A stretch of DNA of 64,000 nt, taken from the NCBI RefSeq assembly GCF_019710475.1, contig NZ_JAJFAX010000002.1, forward strand, positions 1 through 64,000. Direction: 5' to 3'. A model generated the notes under the pieces. It worked only from the letters and a program-made list of their open reading frames with translations. It did no database searches and had not been told where the DNA came from. Origin of the DNA: Glycomyces sp. TRM65418. Its GTDB lineage: Bacteria > Actinomycetota > Actinomycetes > Mycobacteriales > Micromonosporaceae. Numbering within the stretch: position 1 is the first letter of the stretch; each line of letters opens with the position of its first letter. Positions 15,981-24,158 of the stretch are shown here, piece by piece. Made by a program: the position numbers and the translations under genes.

Positions 15981-16639
15981 GCCTGAAGACCTCCTACCTC
16001 ATCACGGCGGCTTCGGCGGGCCTGGTCGCCGCTGCGGCGACGGCGGGGCCGCTGGGGTTGCGGCTGCGTCGCCAGCACCAGGCGATCACCCACGATCCGC
16101 TGACCGGGCTCTTCAACCGGGCCGGGTTCACCCGGGCAATCCGTTCTGCGAGCCCGGGAATGTGGCTGGTCGCGGCGGACTGCAACCGGTTCAAGGTCGT
16201 CAATGACACGCTCGGCCACACCGCCGGGGACCAGGTCCTGCAGGCCCTCGCCGCCCGGATGCGCCGCCTGGTCGCCACGACCGGTGTCGCGGGCCGCTTC
16301 GGTGGCGACGAGTTCGTGCTGCTCTGCTCGGCCGAGCAGCTGGCCGCCATCGGCGCCGGCGTCCTCGCGGTCACCGCGACCGGCGCAGACGGGCAGGCGA
16401 TGCCGGTGACCATGGCCGCCGGGGCCACGCTGTTCGGCCCTGCCGAGGACTTCGGGGTCCAGCTGGGCCGCGCGGACGCGGCCTCGTATCGCGCCAAGGC
16501 GACCGGTGCTCCGCTCGCGGTGTTCGACCCCGCCGCCGACGACCACCCCGCCACCATCCAGGGCGATCGCCCCGCAGTTCGGGTGCGGGACCTCGACCAG
16601 TGGGCGACCGCTCACGAGGTCGTGGAGGCGGTGGCGTAG
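15977..16639 (+). CDS. GGDEF-domain protein (putative diguanylate cyclase)
   Basis: A hydrophobic N-terminus (about 5-30) could anchor it in the membrane. A single GGDEF domain follows (HDPLTGLFNRAGF, CNRFKVVNDTLGH, RFGGDEFVLL at about 107-116). The GGDEF active-site motif and the Asn/Asp residues of the substrate pocket are intact. No RxxD inhibitory site is visible five residues upstream, so product feedback may be missing. Cyclic di-GMP controls development in filamentous actinomycetes. Activity on the element's host is plausible but unproved. Confidence 0.87.
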   Translation: MSLKTSYLITAASAGLVAAAATAGPLGLRLRRQHQAITHDPLTGLFNRAGFTRAIRSASPGMWLVAADCNRFKVVNDTLGHTAGDQVLQALAARMRRLVATTGVAGRFGGDEFVLLCSAEQLAAIGAGVLAVTATGADGQAMPVTMAAGATLFGPAEDFGVQLGRADAASYRAKATGAPLAVFDPAADDHPATIQGDRPAVRVRDLDQWATAHEVVEAVA

Positions 16640-16999
16640 ATGGGCTACCTGGCGCGCTTCGACGACCCGACCGGCGAGCGGTTCGGGATCCCGACCTACA
16701 ACTTCGGTTCCGCTCCGAAGGGTCTGTGCACTCGCCGTCAGCTCGCTGCGAAAGGGCTCACTCGAGGCCGCCAACCGATCGCCGCGCAGATCAAATGGCG
16801 GCGCGGCCGGCGGGTCGCCTACCTCTACCGCGAGGACCTGGCCCGACCGAAACGCCCGGCCACTGACGCACAGCTCGCCGCCTTGCTGAAAGCCCATGTC
16901 GCACAGTGCATCTGCCCGACCTGTGGCACCGAATACGGCTACTACATCCCGCGCAGCCTGGGCGAATGCCTGACCTGCCACGAAGGAGCAGCCCGATGA
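16640..16999 (+). CDS. RRQRL-type zinc-binding protein
   Basis: The protein contains LCTRRQLAAKGLTRG, the signature segment of AICE 'RRQRL motif' proteins (RRQ-L here). It ends in a CxxC-x(n)-CxxC zinc ribbon (ICPTCGTEYGYY, CLTCHEG). The ATG directly follows the GGDEF gene's stop. These proteins recur between regulator and transfer genes of AICEs; their role is unknown. Confidence 0.82.
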   Translation: MGYLARFDDPTGERFGIPTYNFGSAPKGLCTRRQLAAKGLTRGRQPIAAQIKWRRGRRVAYLYREDLARPKRPATDAQLAALLKAHVAQCICPTCGTEYGYYIPRSLGECLTCHEGAAR

Positions 17000-17115
17000 C
17001 CACCACCACCGAGGTCCTGGAGCCCGCCGTGAGCGAGGCCGAGACCGACTTCGAGCAGGCCGTGACCGACGTGCTCGCCCTGCTCGCCGCCGACACCACC
17101 GAGGAGAACCAGTGA
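16996..17115 (+). CDS. Small acidic protein, 39 aa
   Basis: ATG at 16996 overlaps the previous stop by ATGA, and its own stop overlaps the next GTG by 4 bp. The product is short and acidic (EVLEPAVSEAETDFEQAVTD). The double coupling suggests it is translated. Function is unknown. Confidence 0.6.
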   Translation: MTTTTEVLEPAVSEAETDFEQAVTDVLALLAADTTEENQ

Positions 17116-17726
17116 CCCACATCGACATCCGCAACCAACAGGTCACCGTTGACGGCGACATGACCTTCACCATGTCCCCGAACACGACCATGACCGTCAA
17201 CGGCGCGACGCTCACCTGCGACGCCCACGGCATGATCAGCGTCTCCGGCAGTGGTGACGGGTCGCTGTCGGTCCGCCAGGTCGTCGACCACATCCCGCCG
17301 GGCGCGAACGTGGTCGGCCTCGTGATCGGCGGCGACACGACCAGCCCGCGTCCTCCCCGCGAACCTCGTGCCCTGCGTGTGCCGAGGGCGCCGCGTATCC
17401 CGCAGCCCCGCACCGAGCCCGCCGCGGTGAACGGTGCGGGACAGGCGAAGGCGGCGATCGAGGCCCTGTTCGGCAGTAAACCGCTCACCGACGCGCAGCT
17501 GCGGCTGCTGGAGCGCCAGTACCCGCAGCTGGGCCGCCTCGACGATGAGAGCTGGCTGACGCTGGTGGAGGAGATGGGCGCGATCCAGGTCATGACCACT
17601 GACGGCCGCGACCTCGAAGCGATCATGCGCCTCTCAGCGGTCGCCAACCGGTTCGGCATCGGCGAGGACTTCATCCGCCTGATCACTGACGCCGTCCGCT
17701 TCAACACCGAGGAGGACCCGCGATGA
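17112..17726 (+). CDS. Hypothetical AICE operon protein, 204 aa
   Basis: A GTG start is coupled to the upstream 39-residue gene. The N-terminal 65 residues are beta-rich and repetitive (VTVDGDMTFTMSPNTTMTVN). A Pro/Arg linker (about 78-102) follows, then a helical C-terminal domain (AKAAIEALFGSKPLTDAQLR ... FIRLITDAVRF). The stop overlaps the next start by ATGA. No family is recognised. Confidence 0.8.
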   Translation: MTHIDIRNQQVTVDGDMTFTMSPNTTMTVNGATLTCDAHGMISVSGSGDGSLSVRQVVDHIPPGANVVGLVIGGDTTSPRPPREPRALRVPRAPRIPQPRTEPAAVNGAGQAKAAIEALFGSKPLTDAQLRLLERQYPQLGRLDDESWLTLVEEMGAIQVMTTDGRDLEAIMRLSAVANRFGIGEDFIRLITDAVRFNTEEDPR

Positions 17727-19012
17727 GCACGCCTGTTCCCACGCCCGCGCAGCCCGACCCTGAGCCCGAGATCGACTGGGACGAGTTGGAAGCGGAGCTG
17801 CTGAGCGGTGACACCGACATGCCGGCCGAGCCCGCGCTTGCGACCACGATCGCGGTTGACGAGGTTGCGGAGTTGCTGCCGCAGCCGCCGAACCCGGCCA
17901 ACCGGGCCCTGCTCGAGGGCCTGTCCGACATGGCGCGCCGCCACCGCCTCCCCGAAGAGGACGCCGTCATCCCCGACCAGATCGAGGACGACGACCGCGA
18001 CGAGGTCACCGAGGATGAGTCCGCCGAAGTAGAGCCGCTGGGTTTTGGCCTGGTCTGCGCGATCGCTGGCGTCGTCACTGCGGTGCTCGCCTTGGCGGGG
18101 CTCGGGTTCATCATCTCCTTCGACACCCAGACCGACGCCCTGGCGCCGTTCTTCGGCGACAAGGCCTGGATGGTCCCGCTCGGGATCGACGTCGGCATCG
18201 TGGCGTTCGCCGCCCTCAACTTGGTGCTGGCCCGGATCAACATCTCCATGCCGTGGGTCCGCGCCGTCCCGGGCGTCTTGACCGCGATGACGCTCTACAT
18301 CAACGTCACCGCCTATGACGACCTGATCGCCCGCGTCGCTCACGTGGCTCTGCCGGGCCTGTGGATCGTCGCCAGCGAGGTCGGTACGCACGTGGTCAAG
18401 GTCCGCGCCGGACTTGCCGCCGGCACCCGGACTGAGTCGCTGGGGCTGGCCCGGTGGCTACTGTCGCCGGTCACCACGGCGCGGCTGTGGCGGCACATGC
18501 GCCTGTGGGGCGTCCGCACCGCCGCCCAGGCACGCAAGGTCGAGTCGATGCGCCTGGAGGCCAAGGCCGCCTTGCGGTTCCGCTACGGCTTCGCTTGGCG
18601 TTTGGTGGCCCCGGTTCAGTTGCGTACCGCCTACCAGCTGCGCAAGCTCACCGACACCGAGGTCTACACCTTCGTGCCGCCCCAGACTGCCGACGACCAG
18701 GGCGCGGACGTTGCCGAGGTCGTCGCGCCGAGCCCGGCGCCGGCCACCGCCACCGCCACCGCCACCGCCACCGCGGAGCGTCCGGCACGCAAGACCCCGG
18801 CCAAGAAGGCGCCCGTGAAGGCCGCCGGCAAGGCGACTACGCCGCGCGTGGACGACGCCGACGCCATCGCCCGGCTCAAGGCCTTGGAGCCCGACGAGGG
18901 CGGCCATGTCTCGATCAAGCGGGCCCGCGCCGAGCTGCACTGCGGCTCCGACCGCGCCAAGCGCCTGCTGACCGAGGCCGGGCTGCTCGCTCCCGAGACC
19001 GTCACCGACTAA
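17723..19012 (+). CDS. SpdB-like DUF2637 membrane protein
   Basis: After an acidic N-terminal 100 residues come four membrane helices (about 106-131, 148-170, 176-196, 205-222), with the DUF2637 hallmark WMVPLGIDVGIVAFAAL. An Ala-Thr repeat ([AT]n, about 340-350) and a basic linker precede a C-terminal helix-turn-helix-like module (HVSIKRARAELHCGSDRAKR). DUF2637/SpdB proteins assist intramycelial plasmid spreading, the pock phenotype. The operon position before traB fits. The C-terminal DNA-binding module is an inference from pattern. Confidence 0.85.
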   Translation: MSTPVPTPAQPDPEPEIDWDELEAELLSGDTDMPAEPALATTIAVDEVAELLPQPPNPANRALLEGLSDMARRHRLPEEDAVIPDQIEDDDRDEVTEDESAEVEPLGFGLVCAIAGVVTAVLALAGLGFIISFDTQTDALAPFFGDKAWMVPLGIDVGIVAFAALNLVLARINISMPWVRAVPGVLTAMTLYINVTAYDDLIARVAHVALPGLWIVASEVGTHVVKVRAGLAAGTRTESLGLARWLLSPVTTARLWRHMRLWGVRTAAQARKVESMRLEAKAALRFRYGFAWRLVAPVQLRTAYQLRKLTDTEVYTFVPPQTADDQGADVAEVVAPSPAPATATATATATAERPARKTPAKKAPVKAAGKATTPRVDDADAIARLKALEPDEGGHVSIKRARAELHCGSDRAKRLLTEAGLLAPETVTD

Positions 19013-19114
19013 CCCCGGCGGGGCCGCTCAGCTGCTCGACCGGCCCCGCCACCCAGACACCGCAACACCAACGCACGCCGCAACCACCGCAACCGCTTCG
19101 AAGGAGCACACCTC

Positions 19115-19321
19115 ATGGACACCGGAACCATCCTCCTGGTCAGCGTCGCGCTGCTGGCCCTGGGCATGTGGGCCCTGCGCCGCTCGTTCCTGTTCGGCCA
19201 GACGATCTTCATCCTCGGCATCCTCGGCCTGATCGGGGCCGTCCCCGCCATCGGCGAGTTCGCCAACACCGTCGTCTACGGCATCGCCGCGGGCACGACC
19301 ACCTTCATCCAGTCGTTCTGA
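19115..19321 (+). CDS. Small membrane protein, 68 aa
   Basis: The protein is nearly all hydrophobic, with two membrane helices (about 5-22 and 30-50). GAAGGAG precedes the ATG. It lies between the SpdB-like gene and the Gly-rich membrane gene and is probably a component of the spreading or transfer apparatus, judged by position alone. Confidence 0.75.
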   Translation: MDTGTILLVSVALLALGMWALRRSFLFGQTIFILGILGLIGAVPAIGEFANTVVYGIAAGTTTFIQSF

Positions 19322-19332
19322 GGCGCACCGAC

Positions 19333-21297
19333 ATGACTGAGCAGAAGCCGACGAAGGCCCCGGCCGAAGCCGCCGGGGCCGGGCGGGCCGAGACCCCCGC
19401 CCTCACCACTACTCCCGATCCGATCACGCCGACACCCGCCCCTGCGGGCCCTGGCGCCGCGGGCAAGCCCGCCGCGGCGGGGAAGCCGGGCGCGAAGGCG
19501 AAAGCCTCGCCGATGCGCCGCTGGTCGGTCCCGCTCGCCCTGGCCGGCATCCTGGTCCTCATCGGCCTGGTCCAAGCCGGGATGGCCTGGTGGCTGGCCG
19601 CCCTCGTGGTCGCCGTCCTGGCTCTCCCAGCCGTGATCGGGCTGATCGCCGCGACCCGCAAGCACCGCAAGCAGACCCGTGAAGCCCAAGGCCCCGGCCA
19701 GGGCGTGCGAGGCGGTATGCGCGGCCGCTTCGGGCGCGGCGGCACCGCCGCCCCCGGCACGGGCGCCGCCGGGGCCGCGGGGCGGGGCAAGGGCCGGGGC
19801 CCGCTCGCCCGCAGCGGCGCGGCGGCCTCACCCGGCGTCTCCGGCGCGGGTGCGGGGCGGAGGGGGCAGCTCGGTCGGCTCATGGGCCGCAAGGGCGGCG
19901 GTCCGGCCGGGGCGGGCAAGGCGGGCATGAGCGCCGCCGCGCCCGGCCTGGGCAAGGGCGGCCGTACCGCGAGGGCGGGCCGCAAGACCGGTCTCGGTGC
20001 GTCCGGCTCGGCCGCTGGGGCCGGGAAGGGGCGGGGCGGCCTGCTGGGTCGGCTCATGCCCGGCCGGGGCAAGCGGGCCGGAGCGACCGGGCCGGGAGTC
20101 GGCTCGGGTGCGGGTCGGGCCGGTGCCCGTCCGGGGGCACGGGCCGGGGGCGGCCCGAAGGCCGGGCCGGGCGCGACCGGTGGGGCCCGTCCGGGCCGGG
20201 CCGGTCGGTTCGGGGGCCGGTTCTTCCGCAAGGCGAAGGCCGGGGGGCACGGTATGCCGGGGCAGACGAGCCCTGGCGGACCGGCCGGGCCCGGCACTGC
20301 GGGCGGCCCGAAGGCCGGGCCGGGCCGACCGGGAGCGAAGGGCACCAAGCGCTCGGGCGCGAAGGGGGCCGGGCCGACCGTGATCGACGGCGAGACCGTT
20401 GAGCGGCCGGGCCGGTGGCAGCAGTTCAAGACCTGGGCGGGCCGGGCCGGGGAGTCAACGGCGATGGGCGGGGCCCGCGCGGCCGGGAAGGGCTGGCGGG
20501 CCGCGAAGCAGGACGCCGCCGACACCGGCCGGGCCGCGAGCTACGCGACCGGGGCGTTCCGCGACTGCTGGGTCCGCCGCCAGAGGGCCGCCGAGGACCG
20601 GGCTGACACTGTGGCCGACACGGTTACCGCAGCGATGAAAGCCCAGTCGGGCTCGGAGCAGACCGAGCCACGTACAGCCGAGTTCGCGCCCGCACCGCCG
20701 CCGAAGCGGCCCCGCCGCGAGGGCCCCGGGCCGGTCCTGAACGCCGTCCGCGTCGAAGGACCCGCCGGGCCTCAGCCGATGCCCGGCCCCGCCCCGGCGG
20801 CCGGACTCGGAGCAGGTCACCGCTCCCGCCCGGTTGCGGCGCAGGGACCAAGTCTGGGGCCGATCGCCCCGCCCCCGCCGTCCGAACCGCGGACACTGCC
20901 ATCCGTCATGAATGTCCAACCCGCACAACGAGAAAGGCACCACAAGATGAGCGAGTACCACCCCGTCGTCCAGGGCGCGTCCGAGTCGGTCGCGAGCCTT
21001 GGCGGCTACCAGTTCCGCAACTACCGCGACATCAAGGGCATGGTCAACGCCACCCCGGGCATGTTCGCGAACTTCGCGGCCTCCTTCAGCGCCCTGGCCG
21101 ACCAGCTGGAGCAGACCCCGGCCGGCGCCGAGACCGCCGCGAACTACCGGCACATGGCCGCGCAGCTCCAGAGCATGAGCCACGGCGCGGAGACCAACGC
21201 CGCCATGTTCGCCGCCCTCCACACCGAGGACGACAAGCGTCTGGAGGCCCCGCGCCCCAACGAGCACATGGCCGACTACGGCAACAACCTCGACTGA
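19333..21297 (+). CDS. Gly/Ala/Arg-rich membrane protein with conserved C-terminal domain
   Basis: The product is about 654 residues. An Ala/Pro-rich start precedes two adjacent membrane helices (about 62-110). More than 200 residues of low-complexity Gly-Ala-Arg sequence follow (GRGKGRGPLAR, KAGPGATGGARPGRAGR), then a helical region (RWQQFKTWAGRAGESTAMGG). The last 116 residues are a well-ordered helical domain (ASLGGYQFRNYRDIKGMVNA, FAASFSALADQLEQTPAGAE). The basic low-complexity part could bind DNA or polyanions. It lies directly before the TraB-type gene and is a probable transfer accessory. Confidence 0.8.
   Translation: MTEQKPTKAPAEAAGAGRAETPALTTTPDPITPTPAPAGPGAAGKPAAAGKPGAKAKASPMRRWSVPLALAGILVLIGLVQAGMAWWLAALVVAVLALPAVIGLIAATRKHRKQTREAQGPGQGVRGGMRGRFGRGGTAAPGTGAAGAAGRGKGRGPLARSGAAASPGVSGAGAGRRGQLGRLMGRKGGGPAGAGKAGMSAAAPGLGKGGRTARAGRKTGLGASGSAAGAGKGRGGLLGRLMPGRGKRAGATGPGVGSGAGRAGARPGARAGGGPKAGPGATGGARPGRAGRFGGRFFRKAKAGGHGMPGQTSPGGPAGPGTAGGPKAGPGRPGAKGTKRSGAKGAGPTVIDGETVERPGRWQQFKTWAGRAGESTAMGGARAAGKGWRAAKQDAADTGRAASYATGAFRDCWVRRQRAAEDRADTVADTVTAAMKAQSGSEQTEPRTAEFAPAPPPKRPRREGPGPVLNAVRVEGPAGPQPMPGPAPAAGLGAGHRSRPVAAQGPSLGPIAPPPPSEPRTLPSVMNVQPAQRERHHKMSEYHPVVQGASESVASLGGYQFRNYRDIKGMVNATPGMFANFAASFSALADQLEQTPAGAETAANYRHMAAQLQSMSHGAETNAAMFAALHTEDDKRLEAPRPNEHMADYGNNLD
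20947..21297 (+). CDS. Possible internal in-frame start: 116-aa C-terminal protein
   Basis: An ATG at 20947, preceded by GAAAGG about 10 nt upstream, begins MSEYHPVVQGASESV in the same frame as the large Gly-rich gene. From here the protein is a compact helical domain lacking low complexity. It may be a separately translated protein, or the two may be a fusion. Sequence alone cannot decide. Confidence 0.4.
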   Translation: MSEYHPVVQGASESVASLGGYQFRNYRDIKGMVNATPGMFANFAASFSALADQLEQTPAGAETAANYRHMAAQLQSMSHGAETNAAMFAALHTEDDKRLEAPRPNEHMADYGNNLD

Positions 21298-21397
21298 TCC
21301 TTCCAGCCCGGCCGCCTACGGGGCGGCCGGGCCCCGCCACCCGGCACGGCGGCACCCACACCCACCACCGCACCACTTGCTAAGGGAGAGAGCCATC

Positions 21398-23521
21398 ATG
21401 AGCAGCGGATACGCACCGGTCAACGACCGCGAATGGGATGTCGCGGCCTGGTCCAACCCCGTGACGGGGGTCCTGGTCCTGTACATCGTCGGCATCATCC
21501 TCTACGTCGCCGGACTGCCGTGGCTGATCGTCGCCGCCATCGGCCTCGTCGCCGGGGCCACACTGACCTGGACCGTCCACAAGGCCGGATTCCGGCCCCT
21601 GGGCGTCGGCTACACCGCTGCCTGCTCAGTCGTGGCGACCGCCTGGGCCGCCTACGCCTCGACCACGTTGACGTTCAACGTGTTCGCCATCGAAGCCACC
21701 CTGGTGCACCTCGCAATCCTGGCCGGGGTGTGCCTGCCGCTCGCGATCGTCTACGCCGTGCTCCTGGCCGGGGAAGCCCGCTCGCACCAGCGGAAGTACC
21801 TCGAACGCCAGACCGTGGTCGAGCGCCGCTCCGCCACCGAGGTCGCCGTCCGCGCCGCCGGCATCAAAGGCTGGGCCATGACCGGCGAGGACACCGACGA
21901 GGACCGGATGACCGCCGAGTTCGAGATCGCGCCCGGCGGCACCACGTTCCGGCAGGCCCTGGGCCTGATCGAGCCGCTCGAACTGGCGCTCAAGGCCCCC
22001 TTCCGCGGCGCGGTCCGCCTCGAACAGCCCCAAGGCTTCCACGTCGGCAAGGTCCGCCTCACCCGCGCGAACCGGTCGATCCTGGCCGACCTGGTCCCCA
22101 TGCCGACCGTCCCCGCCCAGCCCCGCTCGATCCTCGACCCCCTGGCGACCGGCCGCTTCGAAGACGGCGAGATCGCCACCGAGGTCTACGCCTACCAGTC
22201 CTCGGCCACCATCGGACAGCGCGACGCCGGCAAGTCCGGCCTGCAGAACGTCATGATCGACAACTTCGCCTCCTGCGCGGACTGCCTGATCTGGGTCATC
22301 GACTTCAAGAACGGCGCCCTGGTGTGGCCGTGGCTGGAGGCCTACGCCAAAGGCGACGCCGCCCGGCCCGTCTTCGACTGGGTCGGCTTCACCATCGGCG
22401 ACGTCCACGCCATGCTGCGCGAACTGGTGCGCATCGCCGCCATCCGGCAGCGGGGCCGCGGCCGCCAGGACAAGATCACGCCCTCACCCAAGCTGCCCTC
22501 GATCCGGATCGACATCGACGAGATCGCCGACCTCCTCGCCGGGTACGGCGACGAGCAGCAGCGCGAGGTCATCAAACTGCTCATCCAGTACGTCCGCAAG
22601 TTCCGCTCCGAGGGCATGGACATCGACTTCTTCTCCCAGCGAGCCACCATGTCGTTCCTGGGCTCCAACGCCCAAGACCTGCTATCCCAGACCACGATCA
22701 ACAACATCCTGCGGGTCCGCACCCACGCCGAAGTGTTCAACACCCTCGGCATCTCCAACGCCGACCTGGGCGGGGTCGACCCCACCGCGTTCAACCAGCC
22801 CGGCTCGGTGCTGACGATCTTCCGCGACTCCCGCAAGGCCGCCCGCCGCGTGTTCTACCTGCCCACCGACGACATCCCCGCCCGCGCCGCCCACTACGCC
22901 GCCTGGCGCCCGACCCTCGAACCCGAAGCCGCCCAAGGGGCCTCGCGCGCCTACACCGAGCGGTGGACCAACCCGCGCATCCAGGCCCTGCTCGCCGCCA
23001 TCCGCGACGACCAGCCCTTCGAAGTCACCGACACCGACGCCGCCGTAGTCGAGCCTGTCACGGCCGTGCCGAACCCCGACAGCGGCGCACCGGCCGTTGC
23101 CGAGCCCGCCGTAGACGCGGCCCCGGCCGGAGCGTCGAACGAACTGCTGCGGCTGCGCGCGATCTTCCACGACCGCTTCGGCCCCGACGAGGGCGAAGCG
23201 AAGTACCTGCTCGCCTGCGGCAAGGTCGCCATGCGCGTCATGGTCAACCACATCCGCGCCACCCGCGCCGAAGCCGCCCCCACCCGCGACCTCCTCACCG
23301 CCCTCGCCGCCGCCGAGACTGCCTTCACTGACATCTCCGCCAAGACCCTCGCCGCACTCGTCACCCCCTACGGCGTCGAGGCCGGCGTCCAGATCGGCGC
23401 CGGGCCCTGGGGCACCAACGCCCGCGGCTACCGCCTGGCCGACCTACTCGCCGGACTCGACCGCGAACCGGTCGCCGACACCGCCGAGGAGGTCCGCACG
23501 GGCGCTAACACCAGCGCCTAA
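21398..23521 (+). CDS. FtsK/SpoIIIE-type DNA translocase, TraB-like transfer protein
   Basis: The 707-residue protein has N-terminal membrane helices (about 25-65, 75-90, 105-128). A FtsK-type ATPase follows with Walker A GQRDAGKS (about 272-279), Walker B RIDIDEI (about 369-375) and sensor-like FFSQRATMSFLG. The C-terminal 150 residues hold a helical domain (LRLRAIFHDRFG). TraB proteins move double-stranded DNA between mycelial cells after binding repeats at clt, usually near the 3' end of traB. A repeat cluster lies exactly there (23505-23612). GGGAG precedes the ATG. Confidence 0.92.
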   Translation: MSSGYAPVNDREWDVAAWSNPVTGVLVLYIVGIILYVAGLPWLIVAAIGLVAGATLTWTVHKAGFRPLGVGYTAACSVVATAWAAYASTTLTFNVFAIEATLVHLAILAGVCLPLAIVYAVLLAGEARSHQRKYLERQTVVERRSATEVAVRAAGIKGWAMTGEDTDEDRMTAEFEIAPGGTTFRQALGLIEPLELALKAPFRGAVRLEQPQGFHVGKVRLTRANRSILADLVPMPTVPAQPRSILDPLATGRFEDGEIATEVYAYQSSATIGQRDAGKSGLQNVMIDNFASCADCLIWVIDFKNGALVWPWLEAYAKGDAARPVFDWVGFTIGDVHAMLRELVRIAAIRQRGRGRQDKITPSPKLPSIRIDIDEIADLLAGYGDEQQREVIKLLIQYVRKFRSEGMDIDFFSQRATMSFLGSNAQDLLSQTTINNILRVRTHAEVFNTLGISNADLGGVDPTAFNQPGSVLTIFRDSRKAARRVFYLPTDDIPARAAHYAAWRPTLEPEAAQGASRAYTERWTNPRIQALLAAIRDDQPFEVTDTDAAVVEPVTAVPNPDSGAPAVAEPAVDAAPAGASNELLRLRAIFHDRFGPDEGEAKYLLACGKVAMRVMVNHIRATRAEAAPTRDLLTALAAAETAFTDISAKTLAALVTPYGVEAGVQIGAGPWGTNARGYRLADLLAGLDREPVADTAEEVRTGANTSA

Positions 23522-23612
23522 CACGAGGGCTAACGGCACCTAACGCCAAAGCGCGACCGACAGCCGTTACCGCACCCGTTAGTCGCACCTGAGCTGCGAA
23601 CTAACACCTAAC
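23505..23612 (+). repeat. CTAAC repeat cluster, candidate clt/TRS transfer locus
   Basis: CTAAC occurs at 23505, 23518, 23530, 23540, 23601 and 23608, with the inverse GTTAG at 23578. Most are followed by A/G and C (CTAACACC type). The cluster starts in the last codons of traB and spans the gap after it. TraB recognition repeats of Streptomyces plasmids sit in the same place, but with a different sequence, so the function is proposed. Confidence 0.55.
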
Positions 23613-23725
23613 ACCAGCTACCGGCAGACCCCCCTCCGAAAGGGGATCGCGGCCCCGCACACCCAAAACAGGGTCCTCCCACCATCCGTTACCGACCACG
23701 ACCCGATACCGAAGGAGACACCGAG

Positions 23726-23863
23726 ATGACCGATGAATGCCCCGACTGCGGCATCCTCCCCGACCACAACGGCGAATGCGGCTGCCCCTGCGAGTACTGC
23801 GGATCCACCGCCGCGTGCTTCGACGACTGCGAATGCGTCTGGTGCGACGAACCCGACGAGTAA
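23726..23863 (+). CDS. Cys-rich miniprotein, 45 aa
   Basis: ATG follows GAAGGAG. Ten of 45 residues are Cys, arranged in CxxC and CxC pairs (ECPDCG, CGCPCEYCG, CECVWC), with many Asp/Glu. This suggests a zinc-ribbon-like or metal-cluster fold. It is followed 54 bp later by a second, related Cys-rich protein. It probably belongs to the transfer region operon; its role is unknown. Confidence 0.7.
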   Translation: MTDECPDCGILPDHNGECGCPCEYCGSTAACFDDCECVWCDEPDE

Positions 23864-23917
23864 CCCACCGCGCCCGGCCCCCTCGGGGCCGGGCCCAACC
23901 CGAACGGAGACGCCGCC

Positions 23918-24115
23918 ATGGACACCTGCGACCTGTGCGGACTCAAGTACGACACCGCGAGCTACTGCGATTGCGAGGGCATCTGCTCCCAGTGCGGAAC
24001 CGCCTACGACGACAACGGGTTCTGCGAGTGCTGCGGCGGCTGTAACTCCTACACCGGACGTCTGGACTACGACCACCTCTGCGACGCCTGCTACTACGCC
24101 GAGTCGGACGCCTAA
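23918..24115 (+). CDS. Cys-rich protein, 65 aa, paralogue-like neighbour
   Basis: Twelve Cys occur in 65 residues (CDLCG, CDCEGICSQCG, CECCGGC, CDACY), consistent with two or three zinc ribbons. The acidic, Tyr-rich character matches the 45-residue neighbour, and the repeated CxCxxxCxxC spacing suggests duplication. GGAG lies 8 nt before the ATG. Function is unknown. Confidence 0.75.
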   Translation: MDTCDLCGLKYDTASYCDCEGICSQCGTAYDDNGFCECCGGCNSYTGRLDYDHLCDACYYAESDA

Positions 24116-24158
24116 GCCACCAATCCCACGGAGCCGGCCCACCCAGAAAGGAGCAACC

